Origin: Nitzschia sp. pyKryTriq1
Taxonomy: Eukaryota > Bacillariophyta > Bacillariophyceae > Bacillariales > Bacillariaceae
Assembly: GCA_956465555.1 (NCBI GenBank)
Contig: OY101116.1
Location: forward strand, 2,480,001-2,544,000
Reading direction: 5' to 3'
DNA: 64,000 nucleotides
The notes under the pieces were generated by a model. The model was not told where the DNA came from. It was given only the letters and a program-made list of their open reading frames with translations, and did not search any database. The first letter of the stretch is position 1; each line of letters begins with the position of its first letter. Positions 8,968-21,816 of this stretch are shown piece by piece. A program made the translations under genes and the position numbers.

Positions 8968-9936
8968 TTATCCAACCCGCGGTCGTTTGTTGGGCTGTTC
9001 TGGGGGTGGACTGCGGGCACCATCAGTCGGCACCTCTGCTTCCCTAGACTTAAGAAGGTCCAGCTGTGCCCGAATCTTCTTGCAAGTATCGGTATCGCTG
9101 GCTTTGCGGTCGGCAATCAAGTCCATGATCTGAACAGAAATACTAGTAAGAGCATCTACGTCTGGATCTCCCAAAAGCTTGCGCCAATCACCATTGACCG
9201 GTTCTACTTTGGAGAATTGCGCTGATAGGAAGACGCAAGCAGTTGCAATGAGTTGAGGCGGGAACTGCAAGCACAAGGACGTGTGCATCGAATCATTGGC
9301 AAAGCTCATACTGTACTGGACCAGTTCGTTCATCATTTTCCCCATTATTTGTCCTGTGTTCGAACCAGCAGGCGGTGTGATATATTTGAGTTGTCGCGTA
9401 TGAATCATCTTTTTGATTTGTTCCACTAGAAACTTGTAGGGGTGGTCGATGCTCAATTCGAAGCCGATAGTATGTAGAATGACTCGCTCCAGCAGCAGAA
9501 TGCGTTCTTTCAACTTTGCAAACTCTTCCCCCTTTGTGTCGAGCGTGGCGTTTGGAGGCGGCGGTGGGCTGTTGGATCCAGCCTTTTGCTGGGAAATACG
9601 ACCAGCCTGCATACCACGGGTCTTCAGTTTATGACACTCTAAAATGACAGTATTGAGTTTCTTGGGTGATTCCTCCGTCTTGGCTGCCAGCACAATCGCA
9701 GCCACTGCCACTTCGAATCGATCATGTTCTTGAAAGGAGTGTTTGGCGAAAAATCGATGAAAAAATACCATGGCAGTTGAAATAGCCACGCGAGGAAGCC
9801 TGAGAACGCGACCAGCCTCTTCAATGAAGCGACACGTCTTTCTTCGCTTGGTGGCTTCTTCCTCCATTGTCATGCCATCTTTGAGCGACGGCAGTTGCGA
9901 AATGTCAAAGCAGGCGGCGGACGCTGGCGACGACAT
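8968..9936 (-). CDS. Cyclin-box protein, cyclin T/K/L-like
   Basis: The 322-residue protein begins at the ATG at 9936 (MSSPASAACFD); the frame is open upstream, but that part looks non-coding. It has an N-terminal cyclin box: FIEEAGRVLRLPRVAISTA, FFHRFF...SF, then AAIVLAAKTEESPKKL, typical of transcriptional cyclins (T, K, L, C types) where it reads FLA-K-EE-P-K. A second helical repeat (about 190-280) includes HPYKFLVEQIKK and PQLIATACVFLSAQF. A proline/Asn insert lies at about 120-135, and the tail is basic and Pro-rich (PEQPNKRPRVG). The expected role is activation of a CDK9/CDK12/CDK11-type kinase that phosphorylates RNA polymerase II or splicing factors. Which subtype is not resolved. 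It converges with the GPI paralogue (128-base gap). Confidence 0.85.
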   Translation of the reverse strand: MSSPASAACFDISQLPSLKDGMTMEEEATKRRKTCRFIEEAGRVLRLPRVAISTAMVFFHRFFAKHSFQEHDRFEVAVAAIVLAAKTEESPKKLNTVILECHKLKTRGMQAGRISQQKAGSNSPPPPPNATLDTKGEEFAKLKERILLLERVILHTIGFELSIDHPYKFLVEQIKKMIHTRQLKYITPPAGSNTGQIMGKMMNELVQYSMSFANDSMHTSLCLQFPPQLIATACVFLSAQFSKVEPVNGDWRKLLGDPDVDALTSISVQIMDLIADRKASDTDTCKKIRAQLDLLKSREAEVPTDGARSPPPEQPNKRPRVG

Positions 9937-10569
9937 GATGATGGAAACAAAATTCAACAAGAAGGAGGCAAAGAGGATCGAACTATGAGCAAAGGAATAG
10001 AGCTTTATCGATTGGTGGTGGAAGTGCAAGTGGATACCGGTATGGATAAGAGTACTCGTAATGAACTCAACCGCACCATGCAAAATACTGGCGTGGAACG
10101 TGCAATAACATGCAACAAAACGCGGTCTCTCGTCTCACCGTGTCGTTTGCTTCTTCGCACTTTTCGCGATTGGAAAAGCAAAAGCACGGCGCGGCTTGGC
10201 TGCTCTACACCAAAACGGATGCATGGACGGACGCAAAATCTGAAGCACGGCGGTTGTACCAGGAACAAGTACCGGTATGTACCGGTACGTCCTCTACGGG
10301 ATCGGATCCTCTCGCTGATCGGATCGGTCGTTTATTACAAGCCTCCACCTACAGTAGCTACCGACCCGCATCACCCACGCACACTATACGGTACGGTACA
10401 ACAGTACCGTTACACCAGAGACCCCGCAGACCGCAGAGCGCTTCCATCGATTTCTGTGGCAGAACACTGTTATATCACGATCACTTGTTTGATCGACCAG
10501 GACAATGGACCATTTTCTTTCATGCTGAGCTGCACTCAAAATTCAAGCCGTTCGTTACTACAGGATAAT
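9937..10569. promoter_or_regulatory. Divergent promoter region with GTAC clusters
   Basis: Lies between the cyclin gene and the divergent unknown gene. GTAC/ACCGGT clusters occur at 10258-10296 and 10388-10414. The open frame that spans it is continuous with the downstream gene but has repeat-like composition and is not claimed as coding. Confidence 0.5.
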
Positions 10570-11463
10570 ATGATCAAGACCATGACTCAGGCATCCGACA
10601 GTCATAGCCAGCATCAGAGCAATAATGTGGTGGCGATTCTTGCCCCCCAGCACGTGTCGGCGGTACCACCCATCGATGCTTCCACTCGTTTTCTCCGAGT
10701 GTATACATCCCCTGGTGTGATTTGGAGAGGTCTTTTTCCGCTGCTAATGGACGCCCCTCCTCGTATATGTCGTCGGTTGCTGAGAATATTATATACATCA
10801 TCTCCCAAGACTTCTTATAGTAAAACAGACTCGTTTTGTAACACGCTTCGCTCAAGCAGCGAGAAAGACGAAGAAGGCCTGGAGCAGGACGAGAATAATA
10901 AGAATGATCCGCCACCGGGATTTTGGCATCGAACCATTCGCATCAAGAATGTTCCCAAAATCACGCTGATTTTACAGCCACCTACAATCTCGCATTTGGA
11001 TCCTATTTTTGCTGCCGTTATTTTGAAGACAGAACACTCGATGCTGCGACTGCAAACATTGACCGCATGGTTGTCGACTTTGGGCGGTGGCTACTTTTTC
11101 TGTAAACGACTCAATGTGAGCCTTCAAATGGCGCGGCAACAGCGAATGTTGGCTTTGAAAATTGGAAATATTAGTATGGCGCGTCAATGCAGTGTCAATG
11201 AAGCTTACAATCTTATTTATGCTGGGAGATTTCAAGAAGGCAAGCGTGTCTTGAAAGAATTGGAAGACAGCATCCGTTCGGCATCGAGAAGAGGGGACAA
11301 AGAAGACGGATCCGTAACACTGCGCCAATGTGAGGCGGCAAGGCTGTTAGCAAAACGGTTGAAGCAGGTCTCCAAGCGTGGCTTGAAAGGATATCACACG
11401 AATGAAAAAGGCGAGAAGCACGCTATTGATGACTACCAGAGAATACGGATCGTCGAGGATTGA
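10570..11463 (+). CDS. Conserved protein of unknown function with a helical repeat-like domain
   Basis: The frame is open from 9895, but the upstream part has the composition of GTAC-rich intergenic DNA. I place the start at ATG 10570; ATG 10522 is an alternative. The resulting 297 residues have a Ser/Glu/Asp-rich linker (about residues 80-115) and a C-terminal half with FWHRTIRIKNVPKI, LSTLGGGYFFCKRL, ARQQRMLALKIGN, NEAYNLIYAGRFQEGKRVLKEL. The GGGYF-C-R plus N-AYN-IYAGRF pattern looks like that of a small family of uncharacterised eukaryotic proteins with TPR-like helices, but I cannot name it with confidence. No membrane segment or targeting signal is clear. Confidence 0.65.
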   Translation: MIKTMTQASDSHSQHQSNNVVAILAPQHVSAVPPIDASTRFLRVYTSPGVIWRGLFPLLMDAPPRICRRLLRILYTSSPKTSYSKTDSFCNTLRSSSEKDEEGLEQDENNKNDPPPGFWHRTIRIKNVPKITLILQPPTISHLDPIFAAVILKTEHSMLRLQTLTAWLSTLGGGYFFCKRLNVSLQMARQQRMLALKIGNISMARQCSVNEAYNLIYAGRFQEGKRVLKELEDSIRSASRRGDKEDGSVTLRQCEAARLLAKRLKQVSKRGLKGYHTNEKGEKHAIDDYQRIRIVED

Positions 11464-13141
11464 AATCGAAATCACGTAGATCATCATTATGGATGTACGC
11501 GTACCTGGGTACCGGTACTAGTACTTTATAATAGCCGAAGAAGAAATGCGTCTCAGTTGTTGCACTCTGTTTTTGGATGGAAACGAACAAGAGGATCACT
11601 GCCCTCAACTTGTTGGGAGAGAACAGCTTCTTACTTGTTTATAGCATTCATACAAGTATTTCTATTAAACTTTGTATTCTCTTTCGGAGATACAGTACGA
11701 GTTCTCGTACGTGTACTCCCTTTTCTCAGTTGTTCTCTTCCAGAATAGACGAATTCACCAGTATTTGCCAGCATAGGAAAGTACGAATACTAAAAGTAGA
11801 TGACGGAGGCGGATGTGCTGAGAGCAGACTACTACAGACTTCCCTTGAACTTGGCCCTCTGGTCTCTCAGTAGTAGAAAGGATTTGAATAGGGACAGTGG
11901 GGTAGCCATAGGAATATCGTAGCTCTCTGTTAAGTCAAAAAGAGCCAATACAACAAGCTACTCCTCTCTCTCTCTCTTTCTCTACCTTGTTCCTACCTAC
12001 CTACGAAGAAATCGACCCCCTCCCACACATCTCTTTCTGTTCTCTCTAGTAGAGTAGCTCTCTGCTCTACTAGAGAGAGAGAGAGAGAGCTACAGAACCC
12101 GTACTGTACAGTAGCGGGAGAGAGTATGGTGTGAAGTCCCTCTGTTCTGTGGATCGATGTAGTCTACTTGTACCTGAATAGCATGCATGCATGCATGATG
12201 CTCTGCTTGCAGGACGACGACCTCACTCCTCACGACTGCTCGAAGATCGAAGAGGAAGGTGGAGAATCAGAAATTCGAGAAGACAGGGCCTCGGCGGAGC
12301 GGCGTGCGTGGTGTCGAAACCGTACCTGGTACTGTAAACAAACCAGCCAGGTTCAGTTCAACCAATCGTTCTCATTGTTACGTTGTGTGCAATTTAATTA
12401 ACGTTTTGACGATAATTTTGAGTTCGCATGCTGTTTGTACTGTACACTGTACTGGTACGAATACTTGATCACACCCTGCGCTCTCTTTCCACCACCGACC
12501 GCCGAAAGTCCGTCGCTCTGAAATCTTGCCGAGCGACGAGCGCGTTGCAATAACATTGTGCGATCTTTGTTACGGCACTGACGTTGGAGAAGCACATCTT
12601 GGGGCTGGCCCAGATTTTCGTGCTTCGTCTCATTAAGTATTTTCTTGCCCTTCTCAATGAAAGAACCTATCGTCGGAAGGCCATTGGTTCACTGTCGTGT
12701 TCCACTTCCCCTCTTGTTATTTAACGATATTATCCTGATGCGTTTGCGTTGAAGTAGTACTGTACGAGTACTGTACCAGATAATTGCACGAAACGACAAT
12801 AATTATTCCTACCTACATAGTTCTCGGGACGTCTCGCGACGACGTCGCCTACACGGACGCGTACACAACAAAAACACCTTGCTCCCTTTTTCAGTACTAA
12901 TTTCTACTGTGAGTCTACTGAAGAAGCCCACAAAACGACCCAGCAAGAGCCCCCGACGGAAAAATAATAATAATCATGACCCGACCGCCACAACGCAGTG
13001 AAACCCCCAGAAAACGCTCGCTCTCTACGAGTACATACAGTCGGTTCGTACGCACGGGTGGCACAAAAATTCCCACACGTCCCATTTGAACCTTCCGCAC
13101 TAGTACCAGGTACTTGTTGCTCCGGTGAGGTTGTTGAAGCC
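11464..13141. repeat. Repeat-rich intergenic region, 1.7 kb
   Basis: No gene is supported. The region has GTAC/ACCGGT clusters (11494-11526, 11693-11721, 12435-12463, 12756-12779, 13098-13115), CT-rich tracts (11963-11985), a GA tract (12073-12090), an inverted repeat (12041-12078) and a GCATGCATGCATGCATG run (12181-12197). The last few hundred bases must hold the promoter and leader of the next gene. Confidence 0.6.
12041..12078. repeat. 14-base perfect inverted repeat, CTAGTAGAG type
   Basis: TCTCTCTAGTAGAG (12041-12054) and its exact reverse complement CTCTACTAGAGAGA (12065-12078) flank a 10-base loop. The same CTAGTAGAG/CTCTACTAG pairing recurs elsewhere in the window's intergenic DNA. 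Confidence 0.85.
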
Positions 13142-15058
13142 ATGAACGGTCACCAAGGATCCGACCAGGCAGGGCAAAATGCCCAAGAATCTCATCTCGC
13201 ATACCTTCTGAACTCCGCTGGGGGCCAAGGTGCCCTTATGGGCTACGGTGGCCTCGGTGGGCAACGGATGGGCTTCGGAGTCGGTGACGGTTCGCTGGAA
13301 GAACAGATCCTCCAGCGTGCCTCGGCTCTGCGGGCTGAAGCTCTCATGCAGCAACATCAGCAACAAGCTCATCAGCGCCAGCACCTTGGGGCAGCTCTTG
13401 CTGCTCTCCAACAGCAACAGCAACTGTCTTCGCTTGCCGGTTTGAATCCTGCCCACCTGGCCGCTTTGAGCGCACAAGAGCAAGAAGCCCTCCTCGGCCG
13501 CGCCGCTGCTCTCCGGGAGCTAGGAATCGCCGGGGGCCCTGGTGCTGCACTCTCTGGTGTCGGCATGGATCGTCTCCAGCAGCTTGAGCTGGGTCGTCTC
13601 GAAGAGCTTGAGCGTCGGCGCCAACAGCTGGCCGCTTTGGCGGGCTTTTCAGTTGCCAGTGGCGTTCGACCCAACGAAGTCACGTCAGCGCCCGAGCAGA
13701 TGAACCAAGACAGTGTTAGGGGTGATTCTGCAAGGGCGGTGGAGAAGAAGCCAGCCACTACCGCTGCCGAGAAGAACAAGGAGGATCTTCGAAAGACCCC
13801 AGGCACAGTGATTGTTCCCTGCCGTGCGAGAGGCATGCCAATGGACCACAATTTCAAGACTGCTTACTTCGTCATTTCCGAAGATGCCAAGCACGGTGAA
13901 GATCTCGTTTGCTCCTACTTTGCTTGTCGCAATGGTGGTGTCAAGTTTCGCTATTGTGCGCACTGCATGGCTCCTGTGGCCAAGCGTAACTTTTGTCGCC
14001 GTCATGATCACGGAATGTCCGACAAGCTGCCTCCACCGGATAGTGACGAATCTTCTGTGGACGAAAACAAGGCTCGGAAGCAAGGTGGAAATAAAGGTGC
14101 TACGCCCAAGAAAGGCGACAAGGCGCCTCCGGCTCCAGTACCGACTTCGTCTCTTGATGTTCTTTCCAAGGCTGCGTCCTCGTCGATGCCTTCGAAGACT
14201 AAGGACTCCGATGCGGAAAGCCAAGCAAAACGAAAGATGGAAACGGAGGAAGACGAAGACGACGAGGCCGAACTCGCGCATATTAGCAAAAAACGTCGCA
14301 AGATGTGGAGTGCGTTGCTTGTCAAGCGCCCCCGAACGAAGGATCCCCGCCATCTGTCCTCGTGGCTCAACGAGGTCCTTACTGTTAGCGACTTTGAGAC
14401 TCCCTTCGAGCAGAACGGCGAAGCTACCGAGGCCAAAGCTCCAACTGGTGACACCCCCAAGAAGCTCAAGGCTGGCAAAGAATCAGAGGTGAGCTCGCCA
14501 AAGAAGGACAAGAAAAGCAATGGCGAGAAGAAGAAACGAAAAAGTGATAAAATGATAGGTGGCGAATCGGTGGAAAGCAAGCCAAAGAAGGAAAAGAGTG
14601 AGAGCAAGGCAAAAGGAAAGAAGCCCAAGGCGCCTGTTAAATCGATTGAGGCGGCAAAGCCTAAGGAAACCAAACCTTCAAAGGCGGAAGAGGCCAATCA
14701 GGAGAAAGGAAGTGGAGCATCCAAGCCTGAAGGAGGAGTGCCAAAGGAAAAGGCCCCCCAGAAAGACACCCCCAAGTTGGAACCGAAAAAGGTCGATGAT
14801 GGTGCCAAGAGCAGCGTCGGTAAAGATGTAGAGAAGGAGAAGCCCTCAACCGCCAAGAGCACACCTGAAGTCGAAGTGCCGAAGGATTCGGAAAAGCCTT
14901 CCGAAGCACAGAGCCCAACCAAGAAAAACGCAACTGAAAGCCTGGGGGAAAAGGAGGAGGAAGACGACGACGATGGTTTTGCAGGAAGCTTCGCCGACTG
15001 GCGGGACAGAAAAAAGGACAAGCTAATGAAGAAAGGGCCAGGTTCGCTAAAGAAATAA
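13142..15058 (+). CDS. Diatom-type nuclear protein with a Cys/His-rich domain
   Basis: Start taken at ATG 13142 (MNGHQGSDQAG), giving 638 residues; an in-frame ATG at 12998 would add 48 residues but runs through a GTAC-rich leader. Order: a Gly-rich N-terminus, a Gln/Leu/Ala-rich helical region (about 65-165), then a conserved Cys/His block near 220-290 with RARGMPMDHNFKTAYFVI, CSYFACRNGGVKFRYCAHC and KRNFCRRHDHG. A basic KKRRKMWSALLVKRP segment and a long Lys/Glu/Pro/Ser-rich tail follow, ending in a Trp-containing acidic/basic motif (SFADWRDRKKDK). The Cys/His block recalls a block I know from many diatom proteins of unknown role. The basic stretches suggest the nucleus. Function unknown. 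Confidence 0.78.
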   Translation: MNGHQGSDQAGQNAQESHLAYLLNSAGGQGALMGYGGLGGQRMGFGVGDGSLEEQILQRASALRAEALMQQHQQQAHQRQHLGAALAALQQQQQLSSLAGLNPAHLAALSAQEQEALLGRAAALRELGIAGGPGAALSGVGMDRLQQLELGRLEELERRRQQLAALAGFSVASGVRPNEVTSAPEQMNQDSVRGDSARAVEKKPATTAAEKNKEDLRKTPGTVIVPCRARGMPMDHNFKTAYFVISEDAKHGEDLVCSYFACRNGGVKFRYCAHCMAPVAKRNFCRRHDHGMSDKLPPPDSDESSVDENKARKQGGNKGATPKKGDKAPPAPVPTSSLDVLSKAASSSMPSKTKDSDAESQAKRKMETEEDEDDEAELAHISKKRRKMWSALLVKRPRTKDPRHLSSWLNEVLTVSDFETPFEQNGEATEAKAPTGDTPKKLKAGKESEVSSPKKDKKSNGEKKKRKSDKMIGGESVESKPKKEKSESKAKGKKPKAPVKSIEAAKPKETKPSKAEEANQEKGSGASKPEGGVPKEKAPQKDTPKLEPKKVDDGAKSSVGKDVEKEKPSTAKSTPEVEVPKDSEKPSEAQSPTKKNATESLGEKEEEDDDDGFAGSFADWRDRKKDKLMKKGPGSLKK

Positions 15059-15488
15059 TCGGCTAACTCCTTCGCCAGGTGTTGTCTTTCGTTAACTCTA
15101 CTATAATGTTTGTGAATTGGATGCAACTTGTACAGTATCATGGTTCAGGATTCATCTATGAATAAACTAAATACGGTATGTGCTCGCACTCACAGAGCGT
15201 TGTCGTCTGTCCAGTCAGGGGAGGATTCTCCTCTTTTAAACCCTAACTCGTACCTGTAGCGCTTGAGGACTCCGCAGAGGAACTTGAAAGCAAACGCGGC
15301 GTGGTCAATAGATTTCATTTTCGTTTACAGCTTGGGCAGTTTCTCTGATTCCACTGTCACTGTCTCCCGGTCTCATGGGACGTTATTGATATACTCTCAA
15401 CGTATGCCGAAGGTTGTCAGAAGCATGTGCTTTCCAAGGCCATACCATACTTTAGAGTTTATCTTGGACAAGCTAAGTGGTACCCTTC
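15059..15488. other. Intergenic region
   Basis: The 3' flank of the Cys/His-domain gene; only two isolated GTAC sites were seen, near 15131 and 15251. I see no supported feature. Confidence 0.5.
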
Positions 15489-15707
15489 TTACTCTAGTCC
15501 TTTTTCAACAAGTGCTGCCAAGCGAGTAAGGGCTTCCTTGACTTCATCCACGTCTTCTTTCCATAATGCAATCATGATCAGCCCGTGGATAAGGTCAAGC
15601 GGAGGGTCTTCATTGTTTCGATTGCCCGAGCTCGGAGCCTCCTCTTGTATCTTTGCCTTCCATGCAGCACTCGAGGCCATTGTGGAAGCTCTTTTCGTTC
15701 TTGTCAT
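15489..15707 (-). CDS. Possible small protein of 72 residues
   Basis: An ATG-started frame encodes MTRTKRAST...KGLE. Its second half (HGLIMIALWKEDVDEVKEALTRL) looks like an amphipathic, charged helix, unlike the arginine- and serine-rich random frames around it. Codon choice resembles that of neighbouring genes. It could be a stand-alone small gene or the last exon of a gene whose upstream exon I did not find. No family recognised. Confidence 0.35.
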   Translation of the reverse strand: MTRTKRASTMASSAAWKAKIQEEAPSSGNRNNEDPPLDLIHGLIMIALWKEDVDEVKEALTRLAALVEKGLE

Positions 15708-16495
15708 CCCTTCCGAGCTTTGCAATTGTTGATACGCAAATTGATTTGATAATTTTTAACCAACAAATTGTCGGGTTTCTAACATTGTGAGCGGACATGC
15801 GAAACTCTTGTACCGACCAAAGGTCAAAAACGTGGTGGAAACTCAAGAAGCCGTGGAGACTCCAAGAAAACGTCTATCCAATCTCTAATCTTGTCATGAT
15901 TCTGGATTCTGATTCAATTTCCCTTTGCACATGATGGTCCCTGTTGCACCTGTTCGATCCAGATGATGATGATGATGATGATGATGATTCTTCAAGATCG
16001 TGGATCGTGGGATGTCGTGGATCTCGTGGAGATCTTCGATCTTTTCGGGTATCTTTTCGCGATCAGATACGGGGCGGGGGGTTGGAGTTCAGATATATAG
16101 GTGCGTGTGGTCATGTACTACTGTAGCCATATATAGCCATGATGCATGTGCGGGTGCGTGACAGAAGCATGATCGGATTGATCGGAGGAAACTGATTTAT
16201 TCGACCCGAACTTCGAACCCTTGTTATCGAACATCGAACCAACAAGCAGTAGAATTTTTGAAACTATCATACCGGTATCATACATATAGGACGCGGAAGA
16301 TGATGGAGGAGAGAGGTGAGTTGGAAGTGACGACTACTAGTAGGGTACCAGTACAATACAGAACCTGGTACTGTTCTCATCATCCTGTTGTCCACGTAGT
16401 CACAATAAGGCAAAGTCTACCAGCCTGACACCAGAGAACTTTCCATTCTTGATCCTTTTGGGACAAAAATGAGTTTATAAAGTTTTCATCACATC
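15708..16495. promoter_or_regulatory. Intergenic region before the RIB7-like gene
   Basis: Contains a perfect (GAT)9 microsatellite at 15962-15988, a GATCTCGTGGAGATCTTCGATC-like run of GATC sites (about 15995-16062), and a GTAC cluster at 16342-16375. The last part is the presumed promoter of the downstream reductase gene. Confidence 0.5.
15962..15988. repeat. (GAT)9 microsatellite
   Basis: Nine uninterrupted GAT units in intergenic DNA. Confidence 0.95.
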
Positions 16496-17398
16496 ATGAG
16501 ATCGATAACCTATTTCGATATCTTCTTTGTCGCGTTGATTTCGCTTGCTGGGTGCTCGTGTGCCAACGATCGTGAGAGCTCACACATGAGCAACAGCGAT
16601 ACTGCGGTAGCCCCTACTATCCAACGCATGCTCGATAAAATCGATGGTTGGAAGGAATCCTCTTTGTCCGAATTGCAAAATCGACCCTTTGTGACTGTAG
16701 CCTTTGCTCAAAGTCTCGACGCCAAGATCGCTTTGTACTTGGACGACGGGGATCAGGCTCGGACCACCGCCAATTTTCCCCTCAGTGGACCAGAATCTCT
16801 TTTACTGACGCATGGGCTACGATCGATTCATGACGGCATCTTGGTGGGTGGGCGCACTCTTGCCACGGACAATCCAAGATTGACGAATCGGCTCTGGAAC
16901 GTTCCCTCCTCCGACGACGACATTCCTTACCAACCTCGGCCCATTGTGCTAGATTCCGAACTACGCAATGTTCGAGAATGTTTAGCTTCAGGCTTGCTCA
17001 ATGCCAAGAATCTCATAGTGTGCTGTAGTAGGGAAGCAGTATCAGCATATTCAGAGAGTATTCGCCAAATGGAGCCGTCCATCTGCCTCCTACCATGTGA
17101 AAGAAGCCCCAATAATGCTGGAGCAATGCTAGATTTGACAAGTGTCCTTTCCCAATTAAAAGAAGAGTTTGGAATGCAAAGTATCATGGTGGAGGGTGGG
17201 TCGGCAGTTATTTCCGCCTTTGTACAACAAAATTTGGTGGACTGCTTATGCGTCACCATTGCTCCGAAGATAATTGGGTCTCGTGGTCTTTCGGCGTTTT
17301 CCTTTGGACGCGACGGAAACGTGGTTCCTATTGAATTTGAAGGAATTGAGTGTACATCGTTAGGCCATGATTGTATCGTGCTATCTCGAAGGCAATGA
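16496..17398 (+). CDS. RIB7/RibD C-terminal-type pyrimidine reductase (riboflavin pathway)
   Basis: The 300-residue protein matches the stand-alone reductases of riboflavin synthesis: RPFVTVAFAQSLDAKIAL (63-80), PLSGPESLLLTHGLRSIHDGILVGGRT, DNPRLTNRL, RPIVLDSEL and the MVEGGSAVI motif near residue 236. These belong to the DHFR-like RibD_C fold, which reduces the ribosyl group of the diaminopyrimidine intermediate with NADPH. The first 24 residues are hydrophobic (FFVALISLAGCSCAN) and look like a signal peptide, but no SAF/GF plastid motif follows. Met31 (MSNSD) is an alternative start giving a cytosolic form. No deaminase domain is fused, as in yeast Rib7. It converges with GPI, with a 182-base gap. 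Confidence 0.85.
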   Translation: MRSITYFDIFFVALISLAGCSCANDRESSHMSNSDTAVAPTIQRMLDKIDGWKESSLSELQNRPFVTVAFAQSLDAKIALYLDDGDQARTTANFPLSGPESLLLTHGLRSIHDGILVGGRTLATDNPRLTNRLWNVPSSDDDIPYQPRPIVLDSELRNVRECLASGLLNAKNLIVCCSREAVSAYSESIRQMEPSICLLPCERSPNNAGAMLDLTSVLSQLKEEFGMQSIMVEGGSAVISAFVQQNLVDCLCVTIAPKIIGSRGLSAFSFGRDGNVVPIEFEGIECTSLGHDCIVLSRRQ

Positions 17399-17580
17399 AG
17401 TAACAAAAGACGACTAGAATCAATCAATTGCAACCGGGATAGAGATACATCTTTAAATCAATTAGATAAATAATTGGAGTACGGTACGGCGACAACAGCA
17501 GGAAAGATGAATGCTCTGGGATTTTTCCTTTCCGACATGGCACTATAATTTCAAAGACAAAGACGTCGAAGACTACATCT

Positions 17581-20310
<2,730 letters not shown>

Positions 20311-21816
20311 ATGAAGCTTTCCGTAACGATGTTTTTGTTGGCAGCTTCTCGGTTGTCGAGTCGGTTCTCCGTGGCCCTCACAACACCACAATTATCTACA
20401 CGATCCCTTTCGTTTAAAGCGACGCCCTTGATGGCTGCTCAGTCTGGTCGAGTCTCCAACGCGGTTCAAGACTCCGACGTGCTTTCCAAAACAGATACCA
20501 GCAAGACGAAAAATCAACCACAACTTGATACCAACCCACCCAAAGGAACCCGAGACTTTTATCCAGAAGATATGCGACTTCGAACTTGGCTTTTTGATCG
20601 ATGGAGAGATGTGGCGAAAATCTACGGATTTTCGGAATATGATGCTCCCGTCCTGGAAAGTGAAGCTTTGTATACCCGAAAGGCTGGAGAAGAAGTCACA
20701 CAACAGCTGTATAATTTTCAGGACAAGGGAGAGCGGGCAGTAGCTCTGCGACCGGAAATGACTCCTAGTCTAGCTCGGATGGTCATGGCAAAGAAGGGAG
20801 GTCTGCCGCTTCCTCTCAAATGGTTTTCGATTCCACAATGTTGGCGCTACGAACGAATGACGAGAGGTCGACGACGAGAGCACTTTCAATGGAACATGGA
20901 CATTTGGGGGGTTGCCGGTGAGGAAGCCGACGCAGAACTACTCAGTGCGATGGTCTACTTTTTCAAGGGAATTGGACTTACAAGTGAGGACGTTGGAATC
21001 AAGGTCAATTCTCGCCTGGTTATTGGAGAAGTGTTGACCGAGCTGGGAATTCCGCCCGAAAAGTTTGCTGCCACTTGTGTTTTGGTAGATAAACTCGAAA
21101 AGATTCCAATCGATGCTATCCAAGGAGACCTTGAAGAACTGGGATTGGATCGGTCCGTCATTGAAAAGCTATTGGAAGTTCTCACCGTCAAGTCGGTGGA
21201 CGGCATCAGGAATGTTCTTGGAGAAGACTCTGCGGCCGTTCAACAAATTTCAAAGCTCTTGACCCTTTGCGAGGCATATGGAATCAGTGACTGGATTATT
21301 TTTGACGCATCCGTCGTTCGTGGTCTTGCCTACTACACCGGTGTCGTCTTTGAGGCGTTTGATCGCAAAGGCGTTTTGCGCGCCATTGCGGGCGGAGGCC
21401 GCTATGATAAGCTTCTGGAGACGTTTGGTGGTGATCCAACCCCGGCTGCAGGATTTGGGTTCGGCGATGCCGTGATTGTCGAATTGTTGAAAGACCGTAA
21501 TTTGCTTCCATCGTTTGACTCTGCTGGAATCGACACGGTTGTCTTTGCCATGGGCCCAGATGTCTACCCTGCTGCTTTGAATATCGCCACCAAGTTGCGC
21601 GACGCCGGTCAAACTGTCGATATGATCCTCGAAGACAAAAAGACAAAGTGGGTGTTCAAACATGCCGATCGCATTGGAGCCAAGTACTGCGCCATCATTG
21701 GAAGTAAAGAACTCGAAAATGGAGAGGTGGCTATCAAGGACTTGGTAGCAGGCGAGCAGGAGAGTGTCCGCTTGGAAGCACTTGTGGCGTGGGTAGAAAA
21801 GCAAAAGCAGCAATAG
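20311..21816 (+). CDS. Histidyl-tRNA synthetase, organellar type
   Basis: Start at ATG 20311 (MKLSVTMFLLAASRLSS), giving 501 residues; the open frame upstream is GTAC-rich promoter. Class II HisRS motifs are present: PPKGTRDFYPEDM (77-89), RPEMTPSLARM, the motif 2 region CWRYERMTRGRRREHFQWN, LAYYTGVVFEAF (His-specific loop), and motif 3 IAGGGRYDKLL, followed by a C-terminal anticodon-binding domain (VVFAMGPDVYPAALNIATKLR). The first about 25 residues are hydrophobic and then Ser/Thr/Arg-rich, as in signal-plus-transit or dual-targeted leaders. Plastid or dual plastid/mitochondrial location is inferred; a second ATG at MAAQSGR (residue 41) could give a cytosolic form. It charges tRNA-His. Confidence 0.93.
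   Translation: MKLSVTMFLLAASRLSSRFSVALTTPQLSTRSLSFKATPLMAAQSGRVSNAVQDSDVLSKTDTSKTKNQPQLDTNPPKGTRDFYPEDMRLRTWLFDRWRDVAKIYGFSEYDAPVLESEALYTRKAGEEVTQQLYNFQDKGERAVALRPEMTPSLARMVMAKKGGLPLPLKWFSIPQCWRYERMTRGRRREHFQWNMDIWGVAGEEADAELLSAMVYFFKGIGLTSEDVGIKVNSRLVIGEVLTELGIPPEKFAATCVLVDKLEKIPIDAIQGDLEELGLDRSVIEKLLEVLTVKSVDGIRNVLGEDSAAVQQISKLLTLCEAYGISDWIIFDASVVRGLAYYTGVVFEAFDRKGVLRAIAGGGRYDKLLETFGGDPTPAAGFGFGDAVIVELLKDRNLLPSFDSAGIDTVVFAMGPDVYPAALNIATKLRDAGQTVDMILEDKKTKWVFKHADRIGAKYCAIIGSKELENGEVAIKDLVAGEQESVRLEALVAWVEKQKQQ

Noticed and set aside
9895-10569. N-terminal extension of the unknown gene at 10.6-11.5 kb
   Set aside because: The sequence is rich in GTAC repeats and cannot be told from intergenic DNA; the conserved part starts later.
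12998-13141. Earlier start of the Cys/His-domain protein
   Set aside because: The 48 extra residues include translated GTACCAGGTACTTG repeat and no conserved feature; ATG 13142 is preferred.
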